Shown: positions 1 through 9,471 of the stretch, one piece after another
How positions within the stretch are numbered: the first letter of the stretch is position 1
Layout of the letters: every line of letters starts with the position of its first letter
DNA from: an uncultured Ectothiorhodospiraceae bacterium
Lineage (GTDB): Bacteria > Pseudomonadota > Gammaproteobacteria > Nitrococcales > Nitrococcaceae
Direction of reading: 5' to 3'
DNA: 64,000 bases
Assembly: GCA_913056385.1 (NCBI GenBank)
Contig: CAJXND010000004.1
Location: forward strand, 1 to 64,000
Notes under the pieces: model-generated
Database searches by the model: none
The model's input: the letters and a program-made list of their open reading frames with translations, nothing else
What the model was told of the DNA's origin: nothing
Made by a program: the position numbers and the translations under genes

Positions 1-1059
1 CTTTGCCGGGCGGCGCTGGCCGGACAGGGTGACATTGATCTGCACGAGGTCGCGGAACAGGCGGCGCCGGATGGCGGCTTCCCCACCGTGCGGTTTCCCA
101 ACCCGGAGGAGCCGGGCGCCCTCGACCGTCTCACCGAGCTTGCCGCCGAGGTCGGTGCCGAGGTGGCACTGGCCACGGACCCCGATGGTGACCGCCTGGC
201 CGTGGCCCTGCCGGATGAGCAGGGCAACTGGCATGTGCTGATGGGTGACCAGATCGGCGTGCTCATGGGCGATTACCTCATGGCCCGCCACACGGCGGCG
301 ACAGACAAGGACAGGGCCGGCGGCGGTCAACCGTTTGTCATTAACACCGTGGTGAGTTCACGCCTGCTCGGGCGAGTGGCCGCCCACTATGGCATTGACT
401 TCGAACAGACACTGACCGGTTTCAAGTGGATCTGGTATCGCGCCCTGCAACGCGAAGCCACGGGCGACCGTTTCCTCTACGCGTATGAAGACGCCATTGG
501 CTTCTGTCCCACGCGGCGGGTCCGGGACAAGGATGGCATCGCCGCGGCGGTGGTGGTGGCCGAGATGGCCCGCGATGCGCTGGCCGCGGGGACCACGCTG
601 TATGCCCGACTGCAGGCGCTTTATCAGCGGCATGGCCTGTCCGTTAACCGTCAGGTCAACATCAAGCTCACCGGCGACGGCGCCCGGGGACGGATGAACG
701 AAAAGCTGCAGGCATTGCGTGCGCATCCCCCCACGGAGATCGCCGGGCTTCAAGTCACCCGCGTCCACGACTATCAGGCCGCCGAGAGCCATCGTCCCGA
801 TGGCACTGATCCGGAACCCATTCCCCTGCCCGCCACGGACCTCATCCAGCTGGATCTTGCCGGTGTGGACAGTGCCGGATCCGGCGCCGCGGCGGGGGGC
901 TACCATGCCAGCATCCGGCCCAGCGGTACCGAGCCCAAGCTCAAGATCTATCTGGCGTACCTGGGCAGGCCCGAGAGTCCGGATCCGGCGGCAGAGGCCG
1001 CCGAGGCCGAGGAAGGGCTGGGCAGGCTGGGCGAGTCGCTGCGGGCCACCCTCGCCTAG
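1..1059 (+). CDS. Phosphomannomutase/phosphoglucomutase family protein, 5' truncated by window edge
   Basis: Frame is open from base 1 (..DGGFPTVRFPNPEEPGALD..); TDPDGDRLAVA metal-binding loop and RPSGTEPKLKIY phosphate-binding motif. Confidence 0.9.
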   Translation, partial: LCRAALAGQGDIDLHEVAEQAAPDGGFPTVRFPNPEEPGALDRLTELAAEVGAEVALATDPDGDRLAVALPDEQGNWHVLMGDQIGVLMGDYLMARHTAATDKDRAGGGQPFVINTVVSSRLLGRVAAHYGIDFEQTLTGFKWIWYRALQREATGDRFLYAYEDAIGFCPTRRVRDKDGIAAAVVVAEMARDALAAGTTLYARLQALYQRHGLSVNRQVNIKLTGDGARGRMNEKLQALRAHPPTEIAGLQVTRVHDYQAAESHRPDGTDPEPIPLPATDLIQLDLAGVDSAGSGAAAGGYHASIRPSGTEPKLKIYLAYLGRPESPDPAAEAAEAEEGLGRLGESLRATLA

Positions 1060-1080
1060 GGCGACGCCTGCGCGGGGCGG

Positions 1081-2106
1081 TCAGACGCCGTAGTAATCCC
1101 GATACCAGTCAACGAAACGCCGCACGCCTGTCTCCACCGGCGTGGTGGGCTGGTAGCCCACCGCATCGGCCAGGTCATCGGCGCTTGCCCAGGTGTCCGG
1201 GACATCGCCGGGCTGGAGCGGCAGCATTTCCATTTCCGCCTTGCGGCCAAGGCATTCCTCCAGCACGCGAATGTAATCGAGCAGCTGGACCGGCCGGTTA
1301 TTGCCGATATTGAAAATCCGCCAGGGCACGTTGCTGGTCGCCGGGTCCGGTGCGTCGCTGTCCCAGTTCGGATTGGCGGCGGCTGGCTTGTCACAGGCGC
1401 GGATGATGCCCTCGGCGATATCCCCCACGAACGTGAAGTCGCGTTGATGGTGTCCATGGTTGAACACCTGGATCGGCGCGCCGGCCAGAATTTTGCGGGT
1501 AAACAGGAAAAGGGCCATATCCGGCCGGCCCCAGGGCCCGTAGACTGTAAAGAATCGCAGTCCGGTGCAGGGCAGGCCGAACAGGTGCGCATAGCTGTGG
1601 GCCATCAGTTCGTTGGCCCGCTTGGTTGCACCGTAAATGGCCAGGGGGTGATCGGCCGGCTCATGCTCGGAGAATGGCATATGCGTATTGGCGCCGTAGA
1701 CCGAGCTGGTCGAGGCGTAGACCAGATGGCCAACGTCGGTGTGGCGACAGCCCTCGAGCACGTTCAGGAATCCGGTGACGTTGCTGTCGATGTAGGTCTG
1801 CGGGTTCTCGATGGAATAGCGTACGCCGGCCTGCGCCGCCAGATGGATGACCCGCTCGAAGCCCTCGTCGAAAACCTCCCGGATCCGGTGGCCATCCGCG
1901 AGGTCCGCTTTGCGGAAGGCAAACCGCCCCGGCACGGACGGATCGGCATCGCGCTGTGCCAGCCGCTCCAGGCGTGCCTGCTTGAGGCGGACGTCGTAGT
2001 AGTCGTTGAGGTTATCGATCCCCACGACCGTGTCACCCCGGGCGAGCAGCCGTTCGCAGGTATGATAGCCGATGAAGCCGGCGGCACCGGTGAGCAGAAT
2101 CCTCAT
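1081..2106 (-). CDS. NAD-dependent epimerase, UDP-glucuronate 4-epimerase type
   Basis: [49 protein letters not shown], YxxxK in YGATKRANE; start set at internal ATG (CAT 2104-2106). Confidence 0.88.
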   Translation of the reverse strand: MRILLTGAAGFIGYHTCERLLARGDTVVGIDNLNDYYDVRLKQARLERLAQRDADPSVPGRFAFRKADLADGHRIREVFDEGFERVIHLAAQAGVRYSIENPQTYIDSNVTGFLNVLEGCRHTDVGHLVYASTSSVYGANTHMPFSEHEPADHPLAIYGATKRANELMAHSYAHLFGLPCTGLRFFTVYGPWGRPDMALFLFTRKILAGAPIQVFNHGHHQRDFTFVGDIAEGIIRACDKPAAANPNWDSDAPDPATSNVPWRIFNIGNNRPVQLLDYIRVLEECLGRKAEMEMLPLQPGDVPDTWASADDLADAVGYQPTTPVETGVRRFVDWYRDYYGV

Positions 2107-2267
2107 GCCAGGAACGATACCCGGGCCCGGGATGATGGGCCAGTCCCCCGCCGGAAGCGGGGTTGTCATTGTGTTGATGGGGGCGGCATCCTTGTCGGCA
2201 AGTGTTCAGCGGATGAACACCGCGGAGCGGAACCGATGAGGCGGTTGGCGTCGAGGGAGGTCGAAGG

Positions 2268-2765
2268 ATGAAACGCTGGTATGCGGTTTACTGCAAGCCC
2301 AGGGAAGACGAGCGCGCGGAACTGCATCTCGATCGTCAGCACTTCGAGGTTTTCCGACCCAAGCACCGGGTGAGGCGCAAGCGCCAGGGCCGGATGACCA
2401 CGCTGGTTGAATCGCTCTTTCCGCGCTATCTTTTCATTCACCTCGACGACGTCGCCGAGAACTGGGCGCCCATTCGCTCGACCCGTGGCGTCGCGGGGCT
2501 GGTGCGCTGGGGCGACCGGATCCCCGCGGTTCCGGACGTGGTCGTGGACGGCCTGCAGCACCATGTCGATGAATTCGGCTGCATCCCGACACCGCCCGCC
2601 GACTACCGGGCCGGTGACCGCTTGAGGATCCTCGAAGGGCCGTTCGCCGGTCTCGAGGGCGTTTTCTACAGTCGCAAGGGAGAGGATCGCGTCATGCTGC
2701 TGCTCGAGATCATGAAGCAGCCGCAGAAGATGACGTTTCCCGAGATGGCGCTGGCGCGGGCGTGA
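2268..2765 (+). CDS. rfaH: RfaH-like transcription antiterminator (NusG paralogue)
   Basis: MKRWYAVYCKPREDERAELHLDRQ..VESLFPRYLFIHLDD..STRGVAGLVRWG..AGDRLRILEGPFAGLEGVF..; collinear with RfaH. Confidence 0.85.
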   Translation: MKRWYAVYCKPREDERAELHLDRQHFEVFRPKHRVRRKRQGRMTTLVESLFPRYLFIHLDDVAENWAPIRSTRGVAGLVRWGDRIPAVPDVVVDGLQHHVDEFGCIPTPPADYRAGDRLRILEGPFAGLEGVFYSRKGEDRVMLLLEIMKQPQKMTFPEMALARA

Positions 2766-2768
2766 GTT

Positions 2769-3926
2769 TTGAGAGTGCTCCATGTTTACCGGCGCTACTT
2801 CCCTGATGCGCCGGGCGGGACGGCCGAGGCAATCCGGCAGATCGCCCTCGTGCTTCGGGCACGGGGTGTTGAGAGCCAGGTGTTCGCGCTCTCCCCGGCC
2901 AGTGACATGGCGCCCGTCGAGCGGCCCGAGGGTCGGGTGGTGCGATCGCGATCCTGGGTGGCGCCCGCCTCATGCGATATCGGCGGAGTCGCCGCGCTTT
3001 CGCGTTTCAGGCAAGAGGCCAACCGCACCGACCTGATTCATTACCATTTTCCGTGGCCCTTTGCCGACTGCCTGCATTTCGCCATACGCCCTGAAAAGCC
3101 CTCGCTGATCACCTATCACTCCGACGTCGTGGAAAAGGGGATCCTCGGCAGATGCTATCGTCCTCTGCAGACGCGAATGCTGGCCTCCATGAGGGCGGTT
3201 GTTGCCACCTCCCCATCCTACAGACAGACCAGCCCGGCCCTGCGTCTGCTGGATTCAACCTCACCCGGCCGGGTGGAGGTGATTCCACTCGGCATATCGG
3301 AGTCGAGCTACCGGGATGACCTCGATGCAGCCGAGGGGGTCAGCCTGGAGACGTCCTTCGGGCTGACGCCTGATCGCTATTTTCTTTTCGTTGGCGCTGC
3401 GCGATCTTACAAGGGGCTGTCGGTCCTCCGAGACGCCGCTTCCGGCAGCCCGTTGCCCGTTGCCGTTGCCGGCCCGGGCACTGAACGGGAGTGCCGGCCC
3501 GATCACGGCCTGGCGGCGGGCGCCCTGAAATGCCTCGGTCAGGTCAGCGCCGCCGAGAAAATGGCACTGATCAGAGGTTGCCGCGCACTCGTGCTGCCGT
3601 CGAATCGCCGCTCCGAAGCGTTCGGAATGGTCCTGATCGAGGCGGCAATGTGTGGCAGGCCGCTGATATCCACCGAACTGGGCACCGGAACGAGCTACGT
3701 GAACATCCACGAGGAAACCGGGCTCGTCGTGCCGCCCGATGACCCGGACAGTCTTCGCAGTGCCCTGGAGAGGCTGGCATTGAAGGAGGAAGAGGCCCGT
3801 CGCATGGGCATCGCCTCGCGGCAACGCTATGAAAGGCTGTTCGCCGGGGAGCCTCTGGCGGAGGCCTACGATGCCCTTTATGAGCGGATACTGGCCGACC
3901 ATTCCGGTCATTCTGCCCATGGATAG
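2769..3926 (+). CDS. Glycosyltransferase family 4 (TTG start)
   Basis: MRVLHVYRRYFPDAPGGTAEAIRQIA; C-terminal RSEAFGMVLIEAAMCGRPLISTE E-x7-E motif. Confidence 0.85.
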   Translation: MRVLHVYRRYFPDAPGGTAEAIRQIALVLRARGVESQVFALSPASDMAPVERPEGRVVRSRSWVAPASCDIGGVAALSRFRQEANRTDLIHYHFPWPFADCLHFAIRPEKPSLITYHSDVVEKGILGRCYRPLQTRMLASMRAVVATSPSYRQTSPALRLLDSTSPGRVEVIPLGISESSYRDDLDAAEGVSLETSFGLTPDRYFLFVGAARSYKGLSVLRDAASGSPLPVAVAGPGTERECRPDHGLAAGALKCLGQVSAAEKMALIRGCRALVLPSNRRSEAFGMVLIEAAMCGRPLISTELGTGTSYVNIHEETGLVVPPDDPDSLRSALERLALKEEEARRMGIASRQRYERLFAGEPLAEAYDALYERILADHSGHSAHG

Positions 3927-4905
3927 GCCCCATGTACCCTCCCGTGTTGTTGTCACCGGTGCCACGGGCTTCATCGGGAGCGTGCTCTGCGCCGCGTTGG
4001 TCGACCATGGGTATCAGGTCACTGCCCAGTGCCGTCGGCGACCGGAACGGGATGAAGTCGTCAGCGGCGGTGCTCGATGGGTGCCGCTCGAGGTCCGGAC
4101 GGCCTCGGCCATGGACTGGCGCTCGCTCCTGGAAGACGCCGATGTCGTCATTCATCTTGCCGCCCGTGCCCATGAAGGCACGTCGGGGCAATCCCGGAGC
4201 CATCTCCGCGCGATCAATGTGGAGGCGGCCGTGTCCTTGGCGCAGCAGGCATACGAGGCCGGGATCAGGCGGTTTGTCTACCTGAGCTCGATCGGTGTTC
4301 TGGGCCGGTCCGGTCTGGCGCCACTGACGGAGACCCGTGCGCCGGCCCCGGCCGATCCGTATGCCTGGAGTAAATACGAGGCGGAAAGGGCCCTGTGGGA
4401 GGCCATTCCGGGTACTGCGATGTCCCTGACCGTCATCCGTCCGCCGCTCGTTTACGGGCCGAATGCGCCCGGCAATTTCGGCCGCCTCCTGGCCTGGACC
4501 CGCCATTGCCGGCCGCTGCCGCTGGGCGGGGTCACGGATAATGAGCGCAGTTTTGTCGGGCTGCATAACCTCGTGGATTTCATCCTTCGAGTGCTGACGC
4601 ATCCCCAGGCCGAGAACCAGGTATTCCATGTGGCCGACGAGGAAACGGTCTCAACCGCAGCGTTGCTGCAGATGCTCGCCCGTGCCGCGGGTCATGATCC
4701 GAAGCTTCTCCGCATCCCGCCGGGAATGCTGCGTGCCGGCGCACGGCTCGTCGGGCGCACAGGGAGCCTCGACCGTCTGCTCGGCTCTCTGACGGTCGAT
4801 ACCCGCAAGGCGCGGGAGATGCTCGGCTGGCGTCCGCCCCTCAGTCTTGAGGCGGGGCTGCATGACGCCGTTGCCCGGCATGTCCACAGTGAGGCGATCC
4901 CATGA
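3919..4905 (+). CDS. NAD-dependent epimerase/dehydratase (SDR family)
   Basis: VVVTGATGFIGSVLCAAL, YAWSKYEAE; start set at ATG 3919 just before the previous gene's stop. Confidence 0.85.
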   Translation: MDRPHVPSRVVVTGATGFIGSVLCAALVDHGYQVTAQCRRRPERDEVVSGGARWVPLEVRTASAMDWRSLLEDADVVIHLAARAHEGTSGQSRSHLRAINVEAAVSLAQQAYEAGIRRFVYLSSIGVLGRSGLAPLTETRAPAPADPYAWSKYEAERALWEAIPGTAMSLTVIRPPLVYGPNAPGNFGRLLAWTRHCRPLPLGGVTDNERSFVGLHNLVDFILRVLTHPQAENQVFHVADEETVSTAALLQMLARAAGHDPKLLRIPPGMLRAGARLVGRTGSLDRLLGSLTVDTRKAREMLGWRPPLSLEAGLHDAVARHVHSEAIP

Positions 4906-5474
4906 TGCGCCGAGGCGTCATCCGGGGGCTGGATTTGATCCTTGCCACGGTGGGTGGCGTCCTGCTGCTCCCGGTCTTCCTCGGCGTTCTACTGGCGGGC
5001 TTCGCGGAGACCGGTTCGCCGCTTTTCCGCCAGCGACGAGTGGGCCGGCACGAAAAAACCTTTACCCTCGTCAAATTCCGCACCATGCATCCCGGCACAC
5101 CGTCGGTCGCCACGCATCTGGCGGATCAGGCGGCCGTCACCCGCCTCGGTGCCTTCCTGCGCCGCACCAAGCTCGATGAGCTGCCCCAGCTCTGGAACGT
5201 CGTCAAAGGGGACATGAGCCTCGTCGGGCCACGACCCTGCCTGCTCGAGCAGCGGGAGCTGATCGATGCCCGCGCGGCGAGAGGCGTGTTCCGCCACCGG
5301 CCCGGCATTACCGGACTCGCCCAGATTCATGGGGTGGACATGTCCGATCCCGGAAAATTGGCTGAATGGGATGCCCGCATGCTGGCGTCTCTCTCGATAC
5401 CCGCCTATTTTCGCTACATAATGCAGACGATGACTGGCGCCGGCCGGGGCGATCGCATCCACTCAAGGGAATGA
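4902..5474 (+). CDS. Undecaprenyl-phosphate sugar transferase (PglC/WcaJ C-terminal-type)
   Basis: [62 protein letters not shown]. Confidence 0.92.
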   Translation: MMRRGVIRGLDLILATVGGVLLLPVFLGVLLAGFAETGSPLFRQRRVGRHEKTFTLVKFRTMHPGTPSVATHLADQAAVTRLGAFLRRTKLDELPQLWNVVKGDMSLVGPRPCLLEQRELIDARAARGVFRHRPGITGLAQIHGVDMSDPGKLAEWDARMLASLSIPAYFRYIMQTMTGAGRGDRIHSRE

Positions 5475-7471
5475 GTATCGAGCGATTCACGGGAGAATCA
5501 GTGGCTGATCAGGGTTTCATTCGCCGTTTTCTGGATATGGGAAGGCCCAAGAAGCGCGTCACCATGATGATTGGCGATGCGCTGCTCATGGCCATCGTCG
5601 TCTGGGCGGCCTTTGGCCTGCGTATGGGCGATAGCTTCTCCGAGAAGTTCTACCAGTTCTGGTATCTGCATCTCCTGTTGCCGGCGCTCAGCCTGCCGCT
5701 TTTCTACTGGTCGGGCATGTACAACTCCGTCCTGCGGCACATGGGGCCCTGGGATGTCTGGTCGGTCCTGCGGGGCGTCTCGCTCTCGACGCTGGCCTTT
5801 ATCGCGCTTGTTGCGCTTGGCGGCCTGGATGCCGTTCCCCGAACCACCATCATCATCTACTGGTTGCTGGGGCTTCTGTTCGTGGGCGGAAGCCGCTTCA
5901 TGGTCCGTGCCTGGCGCCAGCAGTACGCCCGCTCGCGTGGCAATCAGGAGCCCGTGATCATCTATGGTGCCGGATCCGCCGGGCTGCAGTTGCTGAGCTC
6001 GCTCATGGCCACCGGCGAGCACATCCCGGTGGCCTTCATCGACGACAACCGGCAGCTGCATGGCACGCTGCTGCATGGCGTACCGGTGTATCCGCCGAGC
6101 GAACTGGACAAGCTGATCCGCCGCCTAGGCGCTCACTCGGTCCTCGTCGCCCTGCCCTCGGCCTCCCGTCAGCGACGCCGCGAGATCATGGCGCAGCTCG
6201 AGCGTCATCCGGTGCATGTCCGGACAATCCCCAGCATGACGGATCTGGTCACCGGGTCGGCGAGGCTCAGGGATGTTCGGGAGGTCGACATCGAGGATCT
6301 GCTCGGTCGGGATCCGGTCAATCCCGACCAGCAGCTCCTCGAGCGCTCCATCAAGGGTCGTTCGGTGATGGTGACTGGCGCCGGTGGTTCGATTGGCAGC
6401 GAGCTCTGCCGCCAGATCATCATGCTGGCGCCCCGGCGACTGGTGATATTCGAGCGTTCCGAACTGGGCCTCTACCGCATTGATCACGAACTCAGGGCGC
6501 TTGCCGAGACGCACGGCCACGACTGCGAGGTGGTTCCACTGCTCGGCTCGGTCGTCCACCGTAACCGAATGACGCATTGCATGCGCACCAATGGCGTCGA
6601 GACGGTCTACCATGCGGCGGCATACAAGCATGTTCCCCTGGTGGAATCCAACCCGCTGGAGGCGATCCGCAACAATGCCTTCGGGACCTGGCATACGGCA
6701 GTCGCCGCCCAGGATGCCGGGGTGGATACCTTTGTGCTGATCTCCACGGACAAGGCGGTGCGCCCGACCAGCATCATGGGTGCCACCAAGCGGGTGGCGG
6801 AACTCGGACTACAGGCCTTGGCCGCCGATTCGTCGCATACCGTCTTCAGCATGGTCCGCTTTGGCAATGTCCTGGGTTCCTCGGGCTCGGTGATTCCGCT
6901 TTTCCGGGACCAGATCCGCGAGGGCGGGCCGGTGACCATCACCCACCCGGAGGTGACGCGGTATTTCATGACCATTCCCGAAGCGGCCAGCCTGGTCATT
7001 CAGGCCGGTTCGCTGGCGAAAGGCGGGGAGGTCTTCGTCCTGGACATGGGAGGACCGGTCAGGATCCAGGAGCTCGCTCGGCGCATGATCCAGCTCAGTG
7101 GTTTCACTGTGCGTGACGAGGACAACCCGCTGGGTGACATCTCCATCAAGTACATCGGCCTGCGGCCCGGCGAGAAGCTCTATGAGGAGCTTCTGCTCGG
7201 GGAGAACTGTGCCGGCACGGATCATCCGATGATTCAGCGGGCGCGGGAAGAGGGTCTGACCAGCGGGCAGATCACCGACTGCCTGGAACGATTGGAGGCA
7301 GCCTGCCGGGCCCAGGATCCACATTCGGCGGAACGCATACTCGCCGAATGCGTGGTCGGGTTCGATCGGCCGGGCCTGTCCCGGGCCACCGAGGTCGACA
7401 AGCGCCGGCATCTCCGGGTTATCGCCGGCGGTGACACCCCGGGCAGCGATCAAACCGCCCCCTCCTCGTAA
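5471..7471 (+). CDS. Nucleoside-diphosphate-sugar 4,6-dehydratase/epimerase of FlaA1/WbpM/CapD type with N-terminal membrane helices
   Basis: Hydrophobic N-terminus, CoA-binding-like IYGAGSAGLQLL, VMVTGAGGSIGSELCRQI, STDKAVRPTSIMGATKR; ATGA overlap with upstream gene. Confidence 0.92.
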   Translation: MSIERFTGESVADQGFIRRFLDMGRPKKRVTMMIGDALLMAIVVWAAFGLRMGDSFSEKFYQFWYLHLLLPALSLPLFYWSGMYNSVLRHMGPWDVWSVLRGVSLSTLAFIALVALGGLDAVPRTTIIIYWLLGLLFVGGSRFMVRAWRQQYARSRGNQEPVIIYGAGSAGLQLLSSLMATGEHIPVAFIDDNRQLHGTLLHGVPVYPPSELDKLIRRLGAHSVLVALPSASRQRRREIMAQLERHPVHVRTIPSMTDLVTGSARLRDVREVDIEDLLGRDPVNPDQQLLERSIKGRSVMVTGAGGSIGSELCRQIIMLAPRRLVIFERSELGLYRIDHELRALAETHGHDCEVVPLLGSVVHRNRMTHCMRTNGVETVYHAAAYKHVPLVESNPLEAIRNNAFGTWHTAVAAQDAGVDTFVLISTDKAVRPTSIMGATKRVAELGLQALAADSSHTVFSMVRFGNVLGSSGSVIPLFRDQIREGGPVTITHPEVTRYFMTIPEAASLVIQAGSLAKGGEVFVLDMGGPVRIQELARRMIQLSGFTVRDEDNPLGDISIKYIGLRPGEKLYEELLLGENCAGTDHPMIQRAREEGLTSGQITDCLERLEAACRAQDPHSAERILAECVVGFDRPGLSRATEVDKRRHLRVIAGGDTPGSDQTAPSS

Positions 7472-7482
7472 GGGCCTGCGAC

Positions 7483-8556
7483 ATGAAACTGCTCGTCACC
7501 GGTGCCACGGGTTATATCGGCTCTCATGCAGCCCTCGAACTGCTCGACGCCGGGCACGAAGTGGTCGGCGTGGATAACCTCTCCAACAGCTCGCGGGAGT
7601 CGCTCCGACGTGTAGAGGCACTAACCGGGCGCGATGTGCCGTTTGTGCAGGCCGACATCCGCGACCGGGCGGCGATGGAGGATGTGCTCCGGGAGGGTAT
7701 CGATGCCGTCATGCACTTCGCCGGCCTCAAGGCCGTCGGCGAAAGCACTGAACAGCCGCTCGCCTACTACGAGAACAACATCGGCGGCACCCTCGCGCTC
7801 ACGCAGGCCATGGAGGCGGCCGGCGTGCGGCGCATGATCTTCAGCTCCTCGGCCACGGTCTATGGCGATCCCGCGCGGGTGCCCATCGACGAAAACACCC
7901 CCACCGGCCGGCCCTCCAACCCCTACGGTTACTCCAAGCTCATGATCGAGCAGATCCTGCGCGATCTGGCGGCAGCGGATTCGCGCTGGTCGGTGGCGCT
8001 GCTGCGCTATTTCAACCCGGTGGGCGCGCATGCCAGCGGCCAGATCGGGGAGGACCCGCAGGGCATTCCCAACAACCTCGTGCCCTACATCAGCCAGGTG
8101 GCAGTGGGCCGACGGGAGGCCCTGTCGATTTTTGGCGACGATTACCCGACACCGGATGGCACCGGCGTGCGGGATTACATCCATGTCGTGGATCTGGCCC
8201 GAGGGCATGTCCGGGCGCTGGAGTTTCTGGCGAATGCGGTGTCGGAGCGGCCGGACCAGCTGGATCAGTCGCCACAGGCCGCGGGCGCTCAGGCGTCCGC
8301 CAACTGCCATGTCTGGAACCTGGGCACCGGCCGAGGCTACTCCGTCCGTGAGGCGGTCGCGGCCTTCGAAAAGGCCTCGGGTCGCTCTGTTCCGGTGCAG
8401 GTCGCGCCCCGCCGACCCGGCGACATCGCCGAGTGCTACGCCGACCCCACACTCGCCCGCCAGCAGCTCGGCTGGCAGGCGGGACACGATCTTGACGCCA
8501 TGATGCGCGATGCCTGGCACTGGCAGCGGCAGAATCCGCAGGGGTATGAGGTGTGA
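7483..8556 (+). CDS. galE: UDP-glucose 4-epimerase
   Basis: MKLLVTGATGYIGSHAALELLDAGHEVVGVDNLSNSS, SSSATVYGDP, NPYGYSKLM. Confidence 0.95.
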   Translation: MKLLVTGATGYIGSHAALELLDAGHEVVGVDNLSNSSRESLRRVEALTGRDVPFVQADIRDRAAMEDVLREGIDAVMHFAGLKAVGESTEQPLAYYENNIGGTLALTQAMEAAGVRRMIFSSSATVYGDPARVPIDENTPTGRPSNPYGYSKLMIEQILRDLAAADSRWSVALLRYFNPVGAHASGQIGEDPQGIPNNLVPYISQVAVGRREALSIFGDDYPTPDGTGVRDYIHVVDLARGHVRALEFLANAVSERPDQLDQSPQAAGAQASANCHVWNLGTGRGYSVREAVAAFEKASGRSVPVQVAPRRPGDIAECYADPTLARQQLGWQAGHDLDAMMRDAWHWQRQNPQGYEV

Positions 8557-8709
8557 AAATTGTTGAGCTGGCCAATGCTCGGTGCCATTTAAGCGCAGCG
8601 GCAGCCGGTCGATGCCGCCCGTCTGCGCGCATTGACCGACGCAATGCCCATGGCCCGACAGGAAGCCGGGGTGGTCATGCGCCGGGCCAGGGATGCTGAG
8701 CGCTATTAA
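8553..8709 (+). pseudogene. Internally deleted Phd/YefM-type antitoxin remnant
   Basis: Frame from GTG 8553 reads VKIVELANARCHLSA (Phd-like N-terminus); another frame 8593-8709 reads AQRQPVDAARLRALTDAMPMARQEAGVVMRRARDAERY* (Phd-like C-terminus). Central part missing and the two ends are out of frame. Confidence 0.55.
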
Positions 8710-8714
8710 CGCAG

Positions 8715-8746
8715 CATGTGCCACCTTTGCTAGAATATGGCACATG
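8715..8746. promoter_or_regulatory. Perfect 9-bp inverted repeat CATGTGCCA-N14-TGGCACATG, candidate operator of the AbrB/PIN module
   Basis: Both arms read directly; spacer contains TAGAATA (-10-like). Confidence 0.6.
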
Positions 8747-8769
8747 TCAGGTTTTATGGCGTCAAACCG

Positions 8770-9084
8770 ATGACATCATCCAATAAAGAAATACAGATCG
8801 GACCTCAAGGCCGCTTGGTTATACCCGCGAAGCTCCGTCGAGAGCTGGGTATGGAATCCGGCGGCCGATTGCTCATTCGGGTTGAAGATGGGTCACTCAT
8901 CCTGGAGCCGCGGAAGGTTGTCGAGCGTCGTCTGCATGAGCGTTTTCGTCGGATTGACCCGGAGATCAGCCTTGCTGAATCCCTTGTTGCTGACCGGCGA
9001 GCAGAGGCGGCCCAGGAGGTGTCAGTCAAAGGGCTGACATCCGATGACCGATCCGGGAACGCGTCGGAAAACGCAGTAGATTGA
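8770..9084 (+). CDS. AbrB/SpoVT/MazE-type antitoxin
   Basis: IQIGPQGRLVIPAKLRRELGMESGGRLLIRVEDGSLILEPR; start set at ATG 8770 because the ORF-track start (8737) lies inside the palindrome. Confidence 0.82.
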   Translation: MTSSNKEIQIGPQGRLVIPAKLRRELGMESGGRLLIRVEDGSLILEPRKVVERRLHERFRRIDPEISLAESLVADRRAEAAQEVSVKGLTSDDRSGNASENAVD

Positions 9085-9470
9085 GCAGCAAACTCATCGT
9101 CATTGATGCATCGGCGCTCCTGGCGTATCTACAGGATGAGCCGGGTGGCTCAAGGGTTGGTGATTGTCTGGACGGGGCGCTTTTATCCAGCGTCAATCTC
9201 TCCGAAGTCATCCAAAAGGCCGCTCAATTCGGTGCTGATACCGCCGGGCTCGCGACTGATCTTGCCGAAATTGGCATTTGCCTCGAGCCCTTCACGCTTG
9301 ATCAGGCGGAGATTGCGGCTGGCTTGTGGCCAACGACGCGCAAGTTGGGGTTGTCGCTTGCCGACCGTGCCTGTTTGGCGCTGGCGATCGATTATGACGC
9401 CCAGGTTTTGACCACTGATAAGGCCTGGCGGGATTTGGACATCCGGTTGGCTGTCGAGGTGATTCGCTAG
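9081..9470 (+). CDS. PIN-domain toxin (VapC-like)
   Basis: [39 protein letters not shown] acidic residues retained; TTGA overlap with the antitoxin. Confidence 0.87.
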   Translation: MSSKLIVIDASALLAYLQDEPGGSRVGDCLDGALLSSVNLSEVIQKAAQFGADTAGLATDLAEIGICLEPFTLDQAEIAAGLWPTTRKLGLSLADRACLALAIDYDAQVLTTDKAWRDLDIRLAVEVIR

Positions 9471-9471
9471 A

